A stretch of 64,000 nucleotides of DNA from Faecalicatena faecalis (GTDB lineage Bacteria > Bacillota > Clostridia > Lachnospirales > Lachnospiraceae), in the NCBI RefSeq assembly GCF_012524165.2, contig NZ_JABACJ020000001.1, positions 248,001 to 312,000 on the forward strand, in the 5' to 3' direction. The notes below the pieces were generated by a model, which ran no database searches, was not told the origin of the DNA, and worked only from the letters and a program-made list of their open reading frames with translations. The position numbers and the translations under genes were made by a program. Of the stretch, positions 1 through 8,616 are shown piece by piece. Numbering within the stretch: the stretch's first letter is position 1; every line of letters begins with the position of its first letter.

Positions 1-1
1 T

Positions 2-769
2 CTTCCAGTCATCATCAGTTATGCAGAGGTGCATAAGGATATCATCTCCATTAGCGACATTGCTCCAATTATGCTTCACTTTGCAAGAAAAGCTATAGTA
101 CCAGTGTGTGTGCATTTTGATCATGGGGAATCACTGGAAAGCTGTGTAGAGGCGATGAAGGAAGGCTTTACGTCTGTGATGATTGATGCATCAGCTTCGG
201 GTTATGAAGACAATGTAAGAGTCACCAAACAAGTCGTTAGCATCGCACACAATATGGGAATTACTGTGGAGGCTGAGCTGGGACATATCTTTACATCTGA
301 CATGGGAGTCGGAAAGAAAAAAACATATGATGAAATCGAAAGTGCAGAGGATTTTGAGAATGTGGATGATGTGTATACGAATCCTGAGGTGGCAAAAAAA
401 TTTGTAGAAGAGACAGGAGTAGATGTCTTAGCAATAGCGTTCGGTACAAGCCATGGCGTATACATCAAAAAACCGGTCCTGGATCTCGACCGGATCACAG
501 AAATCAAGAATAAGATTGATATCCCATTCGTTATGCATGGAGGTTCTGGGTTGTCAGAGGATGAATACAAGCAGGCAATCAAGAATGGAGTAAAAAAGAT
601 TAATTATTATACATACATGGCCCTGGCAGGCGGGAAAGCTGTGAGAGAGATGATAGTGGAGAAAGGCGATAATAATAATGTCTTTTTCCATGAGATTCCA
701 CTATGTGCAATAAACAGCATGAAAGAAAACGTAAAAGAGGTCATGAAAATATTCGCATTATCTAAGTGA
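2..769 (+). CDS. Class II fructose/tagatose-bisphosphate-type aldolase, 5' end outside window
   Basis: Zinc-dependent class II ketose-bisphosphate aldolase of the GatY/FbaA/KbaY family, which splits a ketose (bis)phosphate into two three-carbon products in the cytoplasm. The frame is open to the window edge and already encodes family residues (PVIISYAEVHKD) before the first possible start, a GTG at 29. The gene is therefore truncated by the window, missing roughly 40 N-terminal residues. Visible landmarks are HFDHG (zinc ligand and catalytic Asp), FGTSHGVY and MHGGSG (further zinc-ligand histidines) and NYYTYMA near the end. It is the first visible gene of a sugar operon and abuts the DhaK-like gene. 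The second aldolase at 6917 is clearly divergent, so the two probably differ in substrate. The sugar cannot be read from sequence. Confidence 0.85.
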   Translation, partial: LPVIISYAEVHKDIISISDIAPIMLHFARKAIVPVCVHFDHGESLESCVEAMKEGFTSVMIDASASGYEDNVRVTKQVVSIAHNMGITVEAELGHIFTSDMGVGKKKTYDEIESAEDFENVDDVYTNPEVAKKFVEETGVDVLAIAFGTSHGVYIKKPVLDLDRITEIKNKIDIPFVMHGGSGLSEDEYKQAIKNGVKKINYYTYMALAGGKAVREMIVEKGDNNNVFFHEIPLCAINSMKENVKEVMKIFALSK

Positions 770-783
770 TGAGGGTGATGGAC

Positions 784-1785
784 ATGAAAAGATTAGTGAA
801 TCAAGAAGAACGTATGATATCAGATATGATTGATGGATATGTGAAACTGAGTCAGGGAAAAGTACAGAGTGTTCCAGGTGTAAATGCAATCATGAAAACG
901 AACTGTAAAGAGAAGGTGTCAGTTGTTGTTGGAGGCGGAAGCGGCCTGGACCCTTGGCCGATTGGCTATGTGGGCGAGGGACTCGCTGATGGAGCCGCAG
1001 TTGGCAATGTGTTCTGTGCTCCTCCTGCCAAATCAATTTTGGAAGTAACGAGAAATGTTCCGCATGAAAGGGGTATCGTATATATTGTAACAAACCATGC
1101 CGGAGATGTCCTGAACTTTGAGCTTGTAAGTGAGCTGGCCGGCATGGAGGGAATTAAAACAAGACAGATTTATATTAATGATGATATTACTTCTGCAGGC
1201 AGTGATGAAAAAGAAGAGCGGCGCGGTATAGGCGGTATCGCGATTCTTACAAAGCTTGCAGGTGCAGTAACCGATGCAGGAAACAGCCTTGATGAGACGT
1301 TCAGGCTGCTTGAAAAAGCAAAGGACAGCATTGGGACGTTTAGTGTTACAACGGCCCCTTCGTATTCACCGGTGACAGGCAAGCAGTGCTTTGCTCTGGA
1401 GGATGGTAAGATGGAATATGGGATGGGGTTCAATGGAGAGACTGGAATCCTGAGAACGGATATCTCAACCGCTGACGATATCGCAGAGACACTGATGGAA
1501 GGCCTGCTGGAAGATTTAGGGGTTCGGTCCGGCGACAGGGTGGCCATTTGGTTAAATGGTTATAGTATGACCAGTCAGATTGAGCTTAGTATCATAGCAG
1601 GCAGGTGCTGTGATTTATTATTAGAGAAGAAGATTCAATTATATGATATTCAGATAGAAAGGCTATATGTGACACCTGGAGCAGCTGGCTTATCCATTTC
1701 AATGCTGAAACTAGATGAGGAGCTGGAGAAATATTATAATACACCGGCAGATGCGCCATTTTTCAAGATTATGGAAAAGAGGTGA
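784..1785 (+). CDS. DhaK-like kinase subunit (DAK1 domain) lacking both active-site histidines
   Basis: DAK1-fold protein of the dihydroxyacetone kinase DhaK family (about 333 aa, usual length). I chose the ATG at 784 because GAGGGTG lies 6 nt upstream and the product then begins MKRLVNQEE like DhaK; GTG 766 and ATG 769 are alternatives. GGGSG, the Asp of GDVLNF and the PVTGKQCF region align with DhaK. However, the family GSGHEP motif reads GSGLDP, and the GIHGEPG motif holding the covalent substrate histidine reads GFNGETG. Known DhaK binds dihydroxyacetone through that histidine, so this protein probably handles another substrate or binds it differently. It is followed 6 nt later by a DhaL partner. 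No DhaM phosphoryl donor is present in the window. Confidence 0.8.
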   Translation: MKRLVNQEERMISDMIDGYVKLSQGKVQSVPGVNAIMKTNCKEKVSVVVGGGSGLDPWPIGYVGEGLADGAAVGNVFCAPPAKSILEVTRNVPHERGIVYIVTNHAGDVLNFELVSELAGMEGIKTRQIYINDDITSAGSDEKEERRGIGGIAILTKLAGAVTDAGNSLDETFRLLEKAKDSIGTFSVTTAPSYSPVTGKQCFALEDGKMEYGMGFNGETGILRTDISTADDIAETLMEGLLEDLGVRSGDRVAIWLNGYSMTSQIELSIIAGRCCDLLLEKKIQLYDIQIERLYVTPGAAGLSISMLKLDEELEKYYNTPADAPFFKIMEKR

Positions 1786-1791
1786 TGTGAA

Positions 1792-2424
1792 ATGACTTCA
1801 GAAGAGTGCAGACAGATGTTCCTGGCTGTAGCTGAAAAAATGGTAAATAGCGAAGCAATGCTGACAGAGATTGATGAGAAAATTGGGGATGGAGATCATG
1901 GCATTGGAATGGCATTCGGATTTCGGAATGTGAAAAAGGAGCTTGAAGAGTTGGAGGCCGTGTCTGTAGAAGCTGTTTTCAAAACAGTCGGGATGACACT
2001 TCTAGATACGATGGGGGGAGCGTCTGGAGTGTTGTTTGGAACCATTTTTATCAGCGGTATTTCCGAAAGGGAACCGCATCAGGAGATAATAGTCGGAGAT
2101 TTTGCGGATATTTTTAGAAAATCACTAGATGTTCTGAAAAAAAGGGGAAAGGCGAAACCTGGGGATAAGACAATGGTAGATGCTTTTGAACCAGCAGTGA
2201 TATCCCTTGAAGAGAGCGCAGAGAATAAAGAGACAATGAAACAGGCATTGAACAGGGCAGCCCTCGCAGCAAGAAATGGAGCGGAAGATACCAAAAAATA
2301 TAGAGCTAGATTTGGACGTGCTAAATATTTTGGTGACAATGCAATTGGTTATCAGGATGCCGGTGCTACTTCTATATGGATTATATTTCAGGAAATGTCA
2401 GATTGGGTGAACGCGCATGAGTAA
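1792..2424 (+). CDS. dhaL: DhaL-like kinase subunit (DAK2 domain)
   Basis: Nucleotide-binding DAK2/DhaL-type subunit (210 aa, normal length) that partners the preceding DAK1 protein to phosphorylate a small keto or aldehyde sugar. The metal/ADP-binding motif EKIGDGDHG is intact near residue 30. The MGGASGVLFG segment matches the DhaL glycine-rich region, and the C-terminal DAGATS stretch is also typical. An AGGTGATG ribosome binding site precedes the ATG. The next gene begins inside its last codons (ATGAGTAA overlap), implying translational coupling. DhaL normally keeps a bound ADP that DhaM rephosphorylates; with no DhaM here, the pair may be ATP-dependent or use a DhaM encoded elsewhere. 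Confidence 0.85.
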   Translation: MTSEECRQMFLAVAEKMVNSEAMLTEIDEKIGDGDHGIGMAFGFRNVKKELEELEAVSVEAVFKTVGMTLLDTMGGASGVLFGTIFISGISEREPHQEIIVGDFADIFRKSLDVLKKRGKAKPGDKTMVDAFEPAVISLEESAENKETMKQALNRAALAARNGAEDTKKYRARFGRAKYFGDNAIGYQDAGATSIWIIFQEMSDWVNAHE

Positions 2425-3370
2425 GAAGATTGTTACGGTTACTTTGAATCCTTGTGTTGATTTGACGGTCACGATTGAAGAGTTTCTATATGGGGGCACA
2501 AATAAAGTAATAAAAACCCAAAAAGATATTTCAGGGAAAGGTATCAATACGAGTATCGTTTTGGATCATTTTGATTTGGAGAACGTAGTCGCAGGTTTTT
2601 CATTCACAAAAGATTCTTCCCAGTTTAAGGGATTCTTGAATAGAAAAAACATTGAAACGCGCTTGATCCAGATTCCAGGAGAACTCAGGACAAATGTGAA
2701 GATCTTCGATCATTCCCGTAAAGTGATGAGTGAATTTAACGATAAAGGGGAAAATGTAGACAGGAAGTATCAGAAAGCGTTATTAGATTTAATGAAAGCG
2801 CTTATGACTCATACGGATATTTTAATTTTATCAGGAAGCATACCACCGGGGATTAGTCAGAAAATTTATAAAGAGATTGCAGAAACAGCCGGTCTATATG
2901 GGGTCAAAGTGATTGTTGATGCCACCGGGGAGTTGCTGGTTCAGGCGATAAAAGCGAAACCATTTCTAATTAAGCCCAATGAGGATGAGTTGAGACTGAC
3001 ATTTAATCTGCCAACGAAAACAGAAGAAGAAATTATTAAAGCAGCCAATATGATTATAAAGGAGGGGGTGAAGTATGTATGTGTCTCTAGGGGCAGCAAG
3101 GGAGCTGTTTTAATATCGAAGGATACCGTATATTCAGCGAAGGGATTGTCTGTGGAGATCAGAGGAATCCAGGGAGCCGGTGATTCTATGGTTGCAGGAA
3201 TCTGTTATGCGATTCATCACGGCTTAAGCGAGTCGGAATACCTCAGATATGCAGTGGCAGCGGCTACGGGGTCATTGCTCCACGAAGGAACAGAGTTGTG
3301 TGAGAAAGCTGAATTATTGGATTTGGTAAACGATGTAGAAATCACTGAAAAGAGAAATGGAGGAATATGA
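2417..3370 (+). CDS. PfkB-family sugar(-phosphate) kinase, 1-phosphofructokinase/tagatose-6-P kinase type
   Basis: ATP-dependent ribokinase-superfamily kinase (317 aa) of the hexose-phosphate kinase subgroup (FruK/LacC-like). The N-terminus TVTLNPCVDLTV, the central SGSIPPG and the C-terminal anion-hole/catalytic motif GAGDSMVAG (Asp about residue 256) are all present. The likely reaction is phosphorylation of a ketose phosphate to a bisphosphate, which either operon aldolase could then cleave. It overlaps dhaL upstream by 8 nt, and a binding-protein gene follows within a few bases, so it lies inside the operon. Fructose-1-P, tagatose-6-P or another ketose phosphate are all possible substrates. 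Confidence 0.85.
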   Translation: MSKKIVTVTLNPCVDLTVTIEEFLYGGTNKVIKTQKDISGKGINTSIVLDHFDLENVVAGFSFTKDSSQFKGFLNRKNIETRLIQIPGELRTNVKIFDHSRKVMSEFNDKGENVDRKYQKALLDLMKALMTHTDILILSGSIPPGISQKIYKEIAETAGLYGVKVIVDATGELLVQAIKAKPFLIKPNEDELRLTFNLPTKTEEEIIKAANMIIKEGVKYVCVSRGSKGAVLISKDTVYSAKGLSVEIRGIQGAGDSMVAGICYAIHHGLSESEYLRYAVAAATGSLLHEGTELCEKAELLDLVNDVEITEKRNGGI

Positions 3371-3372
3371 TT

Positions 3373-4353
3373 ATGAAAAATGGTTTGAAGAAATTGGTAT
3401 CATTTGGGCTGGTATTATCGATGGTAGTAGTCATGGCGGTTGGATGTGGTTCAGACCCGGATACATCAAAAAAGAGTTCAGCAGACACAGATACCAAGAG
3501 TGAAGGTACATCAAAGGATGATAAGGTGGTTGTAGGCGTCAGTCTGCTGAACAGTACACATGTGTTCTACAACAATATTCAGAAGGGACTTGAGAGCAAG
3601 GCTGATGAATTAGGATGGGATCTGCTTATCCAGGATGCAGCGGCCGATGCTAATAAACAGTTAAGTCAGGTACAAGATTTTATTACCCAGGGTGTAGATG
3701 CGATTATTATCTGTCCTACGAATTCAGCAGGCAGCAAATCGATGGTCGAGTTAGCTGATGAAGCTGGTATTCCTGTTTTCACGATGGACATTCAGTCAGA
3801 CGGCGAGGTAGTAAGCCACGTTGCAACTGATAATTATACAGGTGGACAGTTGGCAGCAGAATATATGATTGACAAGATCCTTACGGACAAGAAGGGGGAT
3901 GCTGCGGTAATAACATATTCTGAGATTGAAGCCTGTATCCAGAGAGAAAAAGGATTTACTGATTATGTAAAAGAAAATGCTCCTGACATCAATGTCGTCG
4001 ATATTCAGAATTATTCTGGAGATCAGCAGAAAGCAGCTGACGTAATGCAGAATATGCTGCTTAAATATGAAAATATTGATGTTGTATTTGCAGTAGGCGA
4101 TCCGGCAGCTATTGGTGCATTATCCTCTATTGATGCAGCAGGAAAAGATACAAAGATTATTGGTTATGATGGGAATCCAGAAGGTGTTGAGGCCATTAAA
4201 TCTGGTGGAAACTGGGTCGCTGATGTGGCACAGGACCCTGAAGCAATTGCAAACGAGACATTAGAGGCTGTTAAAACAAAGCTTGATGGCGGTACACCTG
4301 AAAAGCAAATTAAGATCGCACCTTATATTATTGATAAGGAAAATGCAGAGTAA
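3373..4353 (+). CDS. Sugar ABC transporter substrate-binding lipoprotein (RbsB-like)
   Basis: Periplasmic-binding-protein type 1 (RbsB-like) lipoprotein anchored outside the membrane that captures a sugar for the following ATPase and permease. ATG 3373 is preferred over ATG 3367 because GGAGGA ends 8 nt upstream of it. The signal peptide is typical (MKNGLKKL, a hydrophobic stretch, then lipobox AVGC with Cys25). The mature part follows a Ser/Asp/Lys-rich linker and begins VVVGVSLLNSTHVFYNN, the usual first strand of the family. It is followed by a 73-nt gap containing a strong hairpin, unlike the tight spacing elsewhere in the operon, which fits higher expression of the binding protein. Confidence 0.9.
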   Translation: MKNGLKKLVSFGLVLSMVVVMAVGCGSDPDTSKKSSADTDTKSEGTSKDDKVVVGVSLLNSTHVFYNNIQKGLESKADELGWDLLIQDAAADANKQLSQVQDFITQGVDAIIICPTNSAGSKSMVELADEAGIPVFTMDIQSDGEVVSHVATDNYTGGQLAAEYMIDKILTDKKGDAAVITYSEIEACIQREKGFTDYVKENAPDINVVDIQNYSGDQQKAADVMQNMLLKYENIDVVFAVGDPAAIGALSSIDAAGKDTKIIGYDGNPEGVEAIKSGGNWVADVAQDPEAIANETLEAVKTKLDGGTPEKQIKIAPYIIDKENAE

Positions 4354-4379
4354 TCGGAATTAGTTATACAAAAAGGGCA

Positions 4380-4403
4380 GGGGATGGAAAGGTTTCCATC
4401 CCC
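4380..4403 (+). other. Intercistronic hairpin after binding-protein gene
   Basis: Perfect 11-bp stem (GGGGATGGAAA pairing with TTTCCATCCCC) with a 2-nt nominal loop between the binding-protein and ATPase genes. There is no T tract after it, so it is more likely an mRNA 3' stabiliser or partial attenuator than a full terminator. Confidence 0.65.
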
Positions 4404-4426
4404 ATTATAAAAGGAGGAAATGCAGA

Positions 4427-5926
4427 ATGGAAAAAACTCCAATAGTAGAATTAAAACATATATATAAAGAATTCCCTGGTGTTAAGGTTCTGCAAGATAT
4501 TTCAATCTCATTTTATCCGGGGAAGGTGCATGTCCTTCTCGGAGAAAATGGAGCTGGTAAATCTACGATTATAAAGATTATATCTGGAGTTTATTACGCC
4601 GACAAGGGAGATGTTTTCGTTAGAGGAGAAAAGGCTAATTATACAAATATCCGACAATCACAGCAGCATGGTATAAGTGTGATACACCAGGAACTCAGTG
4701 TGATTGAAGATCTGACGGTATACGAGAATATTTTTCTGGGGCGTGAGATTAAGAAAGGCGGAAAAATTTTAAACAAGTCAGAGATGATAAAAGAAGCCCA
4801 GAAATTAATGAATACGATTGGGATATCTATCAATCCTAAATCATACATCAGAGACCTGAATAATGGTGAAAAGCAGATGGTCGAGATTGCAAGAGCAGTT
4901 TCACAGAACAGTGAAATGGTAATCATGGATGAACCGACTTCTTCGCTATCCGATTTTGAGGTGAAGGCATTATTTAAAGTAATTAACAAATTGCGGGAGG
5001 ATAATGTGGCCGTCATCTATATTTCTCACAGACTGAAAGAAATATTAGAAATCGGAGACACGCTGACCGTATTACGGGATGGAATACTGATAGATACGGT
5101 TCCAGTGGCGGATATCACAGAGAATCAGATGGTTGCCATGATGGTCGGCCGGGAGATGAAACAATATTATTACAAGGCTCACTGCAGTGATGAAAACGAA
5201 GTTGTCTTAGATGTATCACATCTGACAAAAAAAGGGGAGTTTGAAGATGTCTCCTTCCAACTTTATAAAGGGGAAATATTAGGTATTGCCGGATTGATCG
5301 GAGCAGGTCGCACAGAAGTGATGAGAACGGTGTTTGGAGCAGAGAAGGCAGATAGTGGCGAATGTAAACTCTTCGGCCAGTTGTATCAGGCCAGGACACC
5401 AAGAGATGTAATTCGGTTGGGCGTTGGATTGATTCCTGAGGACAGAAGACAGCAGGGGCTCCTGCTTGAAAAGTCGGTAAAGGAAAATGCGTCGTTAGCT
5501 GCTATAAAGAAAAAATCACATAAAGGATTTATCAATTTTAAATGGGAAAAAAATGCCTCTAAGGAATATATTAAGAAGATGAGCATAAAGACACCTTCCG
5601 AAAATGAGATAACCAAGAATTTATCGGGTGGTAATCAGCAAAAGGTCGTAATTGCAAAATGGCTTTTAGCAGAATCGAAGATTTTAATTATGGATGAGCC
5701 GACGAGAGGTATTGATGTGAATGCGAAATCTGAGATTTATGCATTGATGAAATCCTTTGTAGAAAATGGTGGAAGCATTATCATGATCTCATCTGAATTG
5801 CCGGAAATATTAGGGGTTGCTAATAGAATAATGGTTATGAGGGAAGGACGGGTAACCGGATTTGTTGATGAAAAAGACGCAGCAGAAGAAGTGATTATGT
5901 CATTGGCGAGTGTTGGAAAAGTATAA
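4427..5926 (+). CDS. Sugar ABC transporter ATPase with two ABC domains (RbsA/MglA-like)
   Basis: Cytoplasmic ATPase that powers the sugar importer (499 aa, normal for RbsA/MglA/XylG). The first domain has Walker A GENGAGKST, the signature-like LNNGEKQMVEIA and Walker B MVIMDEPTSSL. The second has the usual degenerate Walker A GLIGAGRTE, signature LSGGNQQKVVIAKW and ILIMDEPTRGID. One active and one degenerate site is the rule in this family. An AGGAGG ribosome binding site lies just upstream. The permease starts 12 nt downstream, completing a Carb2-type transporter with the binding protein at 3373. Confidence 0.93.
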   Translation: MEKTPIVELKHIYKEFPGVKVLQDISISFYPGKVHVLLGENGAGKSTIIKIISGVYYADKGDVFVRGEKANYTNIRQSQQHGISVIHQELSVIEDLTVYENIFLGREIKKGGKILNKSEMIKEAQKLMNTIGISINPKSYIRDLNNGEKQMVEIARAVSQNSEMVIMDEPTSSLSDFEVKALFKVINKLREDNVAVIYISHRLKEILEIGDTLTVLRDGILIDTVPVADITENQMVAMMVGREMKQYYYKAHCSDENEVVLDVSHLTKKGEFEDVSFQLYKGEILGIAGLIGAGRTEVMRTVFGAEKADSGECKLFGQLYQARTPRDVIRLGVGLIPEDRRQQGLLLEKSVKENASLAAIKKKSHKGFINFKWEKNASKEYIKKMSIKTPSENEITKNLSGGNQQKVVIAKWLLAESKILIMDEPTRGIDVNAKSEIYALMKSFVENGGSIIMISSELPEILGVANRIMVMREGRVTGFVDEKDAAEEVIMSLASVGKV

Positions 5927-5938
5927 GGTGGTGCAATT

Positions 5939-6901
5939 ATGAGTGATAAAAAGACGATGGTACAAGGGAAAAATTTTGTTAAGAACAATACGATGTTATT
6001 TTTTCTGATTATATTATTTATTCTGTCGATGCTATTTGTTCCAAGATTTGCATCAGGTGGAAATATCTTAAACGTATTAATACAGGTATCGATCAATGCA
6101 TTGATAGCATGTGGTATGACTTTTGTTATTCTGTCTGATGGAATCGATTTATCAGTTGGTTCTGTTGCTGCACTGTCAGGCGTTGTAGGAGCTTCCTTAA
6201 TCAAACAGTTTCCTGTTGCGAGCGTAGGCTTGTCGCTGCTGCTGATTATTCTGGTTTCTGTCGTGATTGGTGGAATCTGTGGCTGTGTGAATGGTTTCTG
6301 TATATCCAAATTAAATGTTCCTCCGTTTATTGCGACACTTGCGATGATGAATGTCGCGCGAGGACTTGCTTATGTTGCGACGGATGCAAAACCGGTGTTT
6401 GGGCTTCCTGCTAGTTTCGGATTCGTTGGCTTAAGAAAACTGGGGGCGATACCAGTGTCGATTATCCTTATGGTAATCGTTTTGGTAATCGCTTATGTCA
6501 TTCTTTCAAAAACGGCTTACGGACGACACATTTATGCGGTCGGGAGTAATCAGGAAGTGGCAAAGCTTACGGGCATCAGTGTTATGAAAATTAAGTTTTC
6601 TGTTTATATCATTTCTGGTATGCTTTCTGCTCTGGGTGGCCTGGTGCTTGCGTCAAAGCTGCAGAATGGACAGGCAACGGCAGCACAGGGATACGAGTTG
6701 AACGCAATCGCCGCCGTAGCAATGGGGGGAACCAGCATGTCAGGTGGACGTGGCGGCATCATTCAGACTGTATTCGGATTATTCGTAATCGGAATCATCA
6801 ATAATGCACTGAGTCTGCTGGGGGTTTCGTCCTATTGGCAGACCGTGGCGATGGGTATCATAATTTTAATCGCTGTAATCATGGATCAATTCAGAAAATA
6901 G
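5939..6901 (+). CDS. Sugar ABC transporter permease (RbsC-like)
   Basis: Integral membrane permease of the BPD_transp_2 family (320 aa) that forms the sugar channel, probably as a homodimer. Hydrophobic segments run from about residue 20 to the C-terminus, consistent with 8-10 helices. Family landmarks are SDGIDLSVGS, the cytoplasmic-loop motif AVGSNQEVAKLTGI that contacts the ATPase, and MGGTSMSGGRGG. It lies 12 nt after the ATPase and 15 nt before the second aldolase, with an AGGTGG ribosome binding site. Confidence 0.92.
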   Translation: MSDKKTMVQGKNFVKNNTMLFFLIILFILSMLFVPRFASGGNILNVLIQVSINALIACGMTFVILSDGIDLSVGSVAALSGVVGASLIKQFPVASVGLSLLLIILVSVVIGGICGCVNGFCISKLNVPPFIATLAMMNVARGLAYVATDAKPVFGLPASFGFVGLRKLGAIPVSIILMVIVLVIAYVILSKTAYGRHIYAVGSNQEVAKLTGISVMKIKFSVYIISGMLSALGGLVLASKLQNGQATAAQGYELNAIAAVAMGGTSMSGGRGGIIQTVFGLFVIGIINNALSLLGVSSYWQTVAMGIIILIAVIMDQFRK

Positions 6902-7768
<867 letters not shown>

Positions 7769-7797
7769 GGGGGATTGTACGGATAGAAGGAGAACAT

Positions 7798-8379
7798 ATG
7801 AGAGTAGTATATGCTTAAGGCACCATACATATTTGAAATCAATGATGTACCGATTACTGAGCCGGGGGAGAGTCAGGTCCTTATAGACGTAAGAACGTGC
7901 GCTGGTTAAGGCAACAGGCGTACGAAATGTTTATACGGTACAGCGAAGCGTCAGGGCAGAAGCACGTATTGAGTTGGCAAAGAAACTGTGGGGGGCAGCA
8001 GATGTAATCCTGATTTCAGAAGCAGATTAAAGACCTTTCCATTCCCCAGAAAAGTAATCAACAAAATAATGGTCACAGCGACACCACATGTTCTGTCGGA
8101 TGTAATCGATATTACAGCTTTAGGGGGATTGATATGGAACATGGCGCGGTCACATTCGATGCCAATCAATTTCATTTCAAGAAGCGCTAGCCGAGGTCGT
8201 CCTTTGCAGCACCGGCATTTTGGATGGCGAGGGAAATTGAACTATTGAGACATAAAATTATTGACTAGGATGGTTTTATTACGAAGACATTCCCATTAGA
8301 CAATATAGAACTATTTTTTGTGAAGCATAGAGATGACAATCATGATGTTATTAAGATAACCATGGAAAAAGATTACTGA
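7798..8379 (+). pseudogene. Decayed zinc-dependent polyol/alcohol dehydrogenase (MDR family)
   Basis: Remnant of a medium-chain zinc alcohol or polyol dehydrogenase following the aldolase. AAGGAGA and an ATG at 7798 survive (MRVVY), then the frame slips to encode LKAPYIFEINDVP and PGESQVLIDVRTCAG before a stop. Later fragments encode GVRNVYTV and RIELAKKL (Rossmann region), VMVTATPHVLSDVIDI-like text with TALGGL, then in another frame VTFDANQFHFKK, FAAPAFWMAREIELLRHK and ITKTFPLDNIE. The order matches a full dehydrogenase, but only about 580 of roughly 1,035 nt remain, with several frameshifts, internal deletions and in-frame stops. The catalytic-zinc segment is lost. It was probably the polyol oxidase of this operon. 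Confidence 0.85.
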
Positions 8380-8409
8380 ATCAGAATGTAATAAAGAGAT
8401 TATATGGAC

Positions 8410-8460
8410 CTCCAAACTGATGGATTAGAGAACGACTCAGTTTGGAGATCTTTGATTTTT
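8410..8460 (+). terminator. Rho-independent terminator of the sugar operon
   Basis: Perfect 11-bp stem (CTCCAAACTGA at 8410 with TCAGTTTGGAG ending 8447) followed by a T-rich tail. It lies after the decayed dehydrogenase and so marks the original operon end. Confidence 0.8.
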
Positions 8461-8479
8461 AAGTCAAATCTATTGAGAT

Positions 8480-8546
8480 TTGTGCAATTTACACAATAAA
8501 CGTTAAAAAAATAACGTTAAATATTTGTCAATTGCGGCATTGACAA
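8480..8546 (+). promoter_or_regulatory. Three stacked inverted repeats upstream of adhE (candidate operators)
   Basis: Three dyads lie just before or over the adhE -35 element. They are TTGTG-N7-CACAA (8480-8496), AACGTTA-N6-TAACGTT (8499-8518) and TTGTCAAT-N6-ATTGACAA (8525-8546). The last overlaps the -35 hexamer, as expected of a repressor site. AdhE genes of Firmicutes are commonly controlled by the NADH-sensing repressor Rex; the middle dyad resembles a Rex site only loosely, so the assignment is inference. Confidence 0.55.
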
Positions 8547-8568
8547 TATTTTAACGATGAGATATACT
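8540..8568 (+). promoter_or_regulatory. Sigma-A promoter of adhE
   Basis: TTGACA (8540-8545), a 17-nt spacer and TATACT (8563-8568). This near-consensus promoter gives a roughly 40-nt leader before the adhE ribosome binding site. Confidence 0.85.
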
Positions 8569-8616
8569 GAGACCTGTAAGAAAGAGAACAATTCAATTAC
8601 GGGAGGAAGAATTGAA

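Noticed and set aside
5737..6309. 190-codon minus-strand frame across the ABC ATPase-permease junction
   Set aside because: Antisense of two well-supported genes, no ribosome binding site.
8480..8496. Canonical Rex operator TTGTG-N7-CACAA
   Set aside because: Arms fit, but the total length is 17 bp, one short of the 18-bp Rex consensus, and the inner bases do not match, so it is reported only as a dyad.
8557..8616. Upstream in-frame start giving a 20-residue longer AdhE
   Set aside because: The ATG lies over the -10 element of the adhE promoter and has no ribosome binding site; ATG 8617 has an ideal one.
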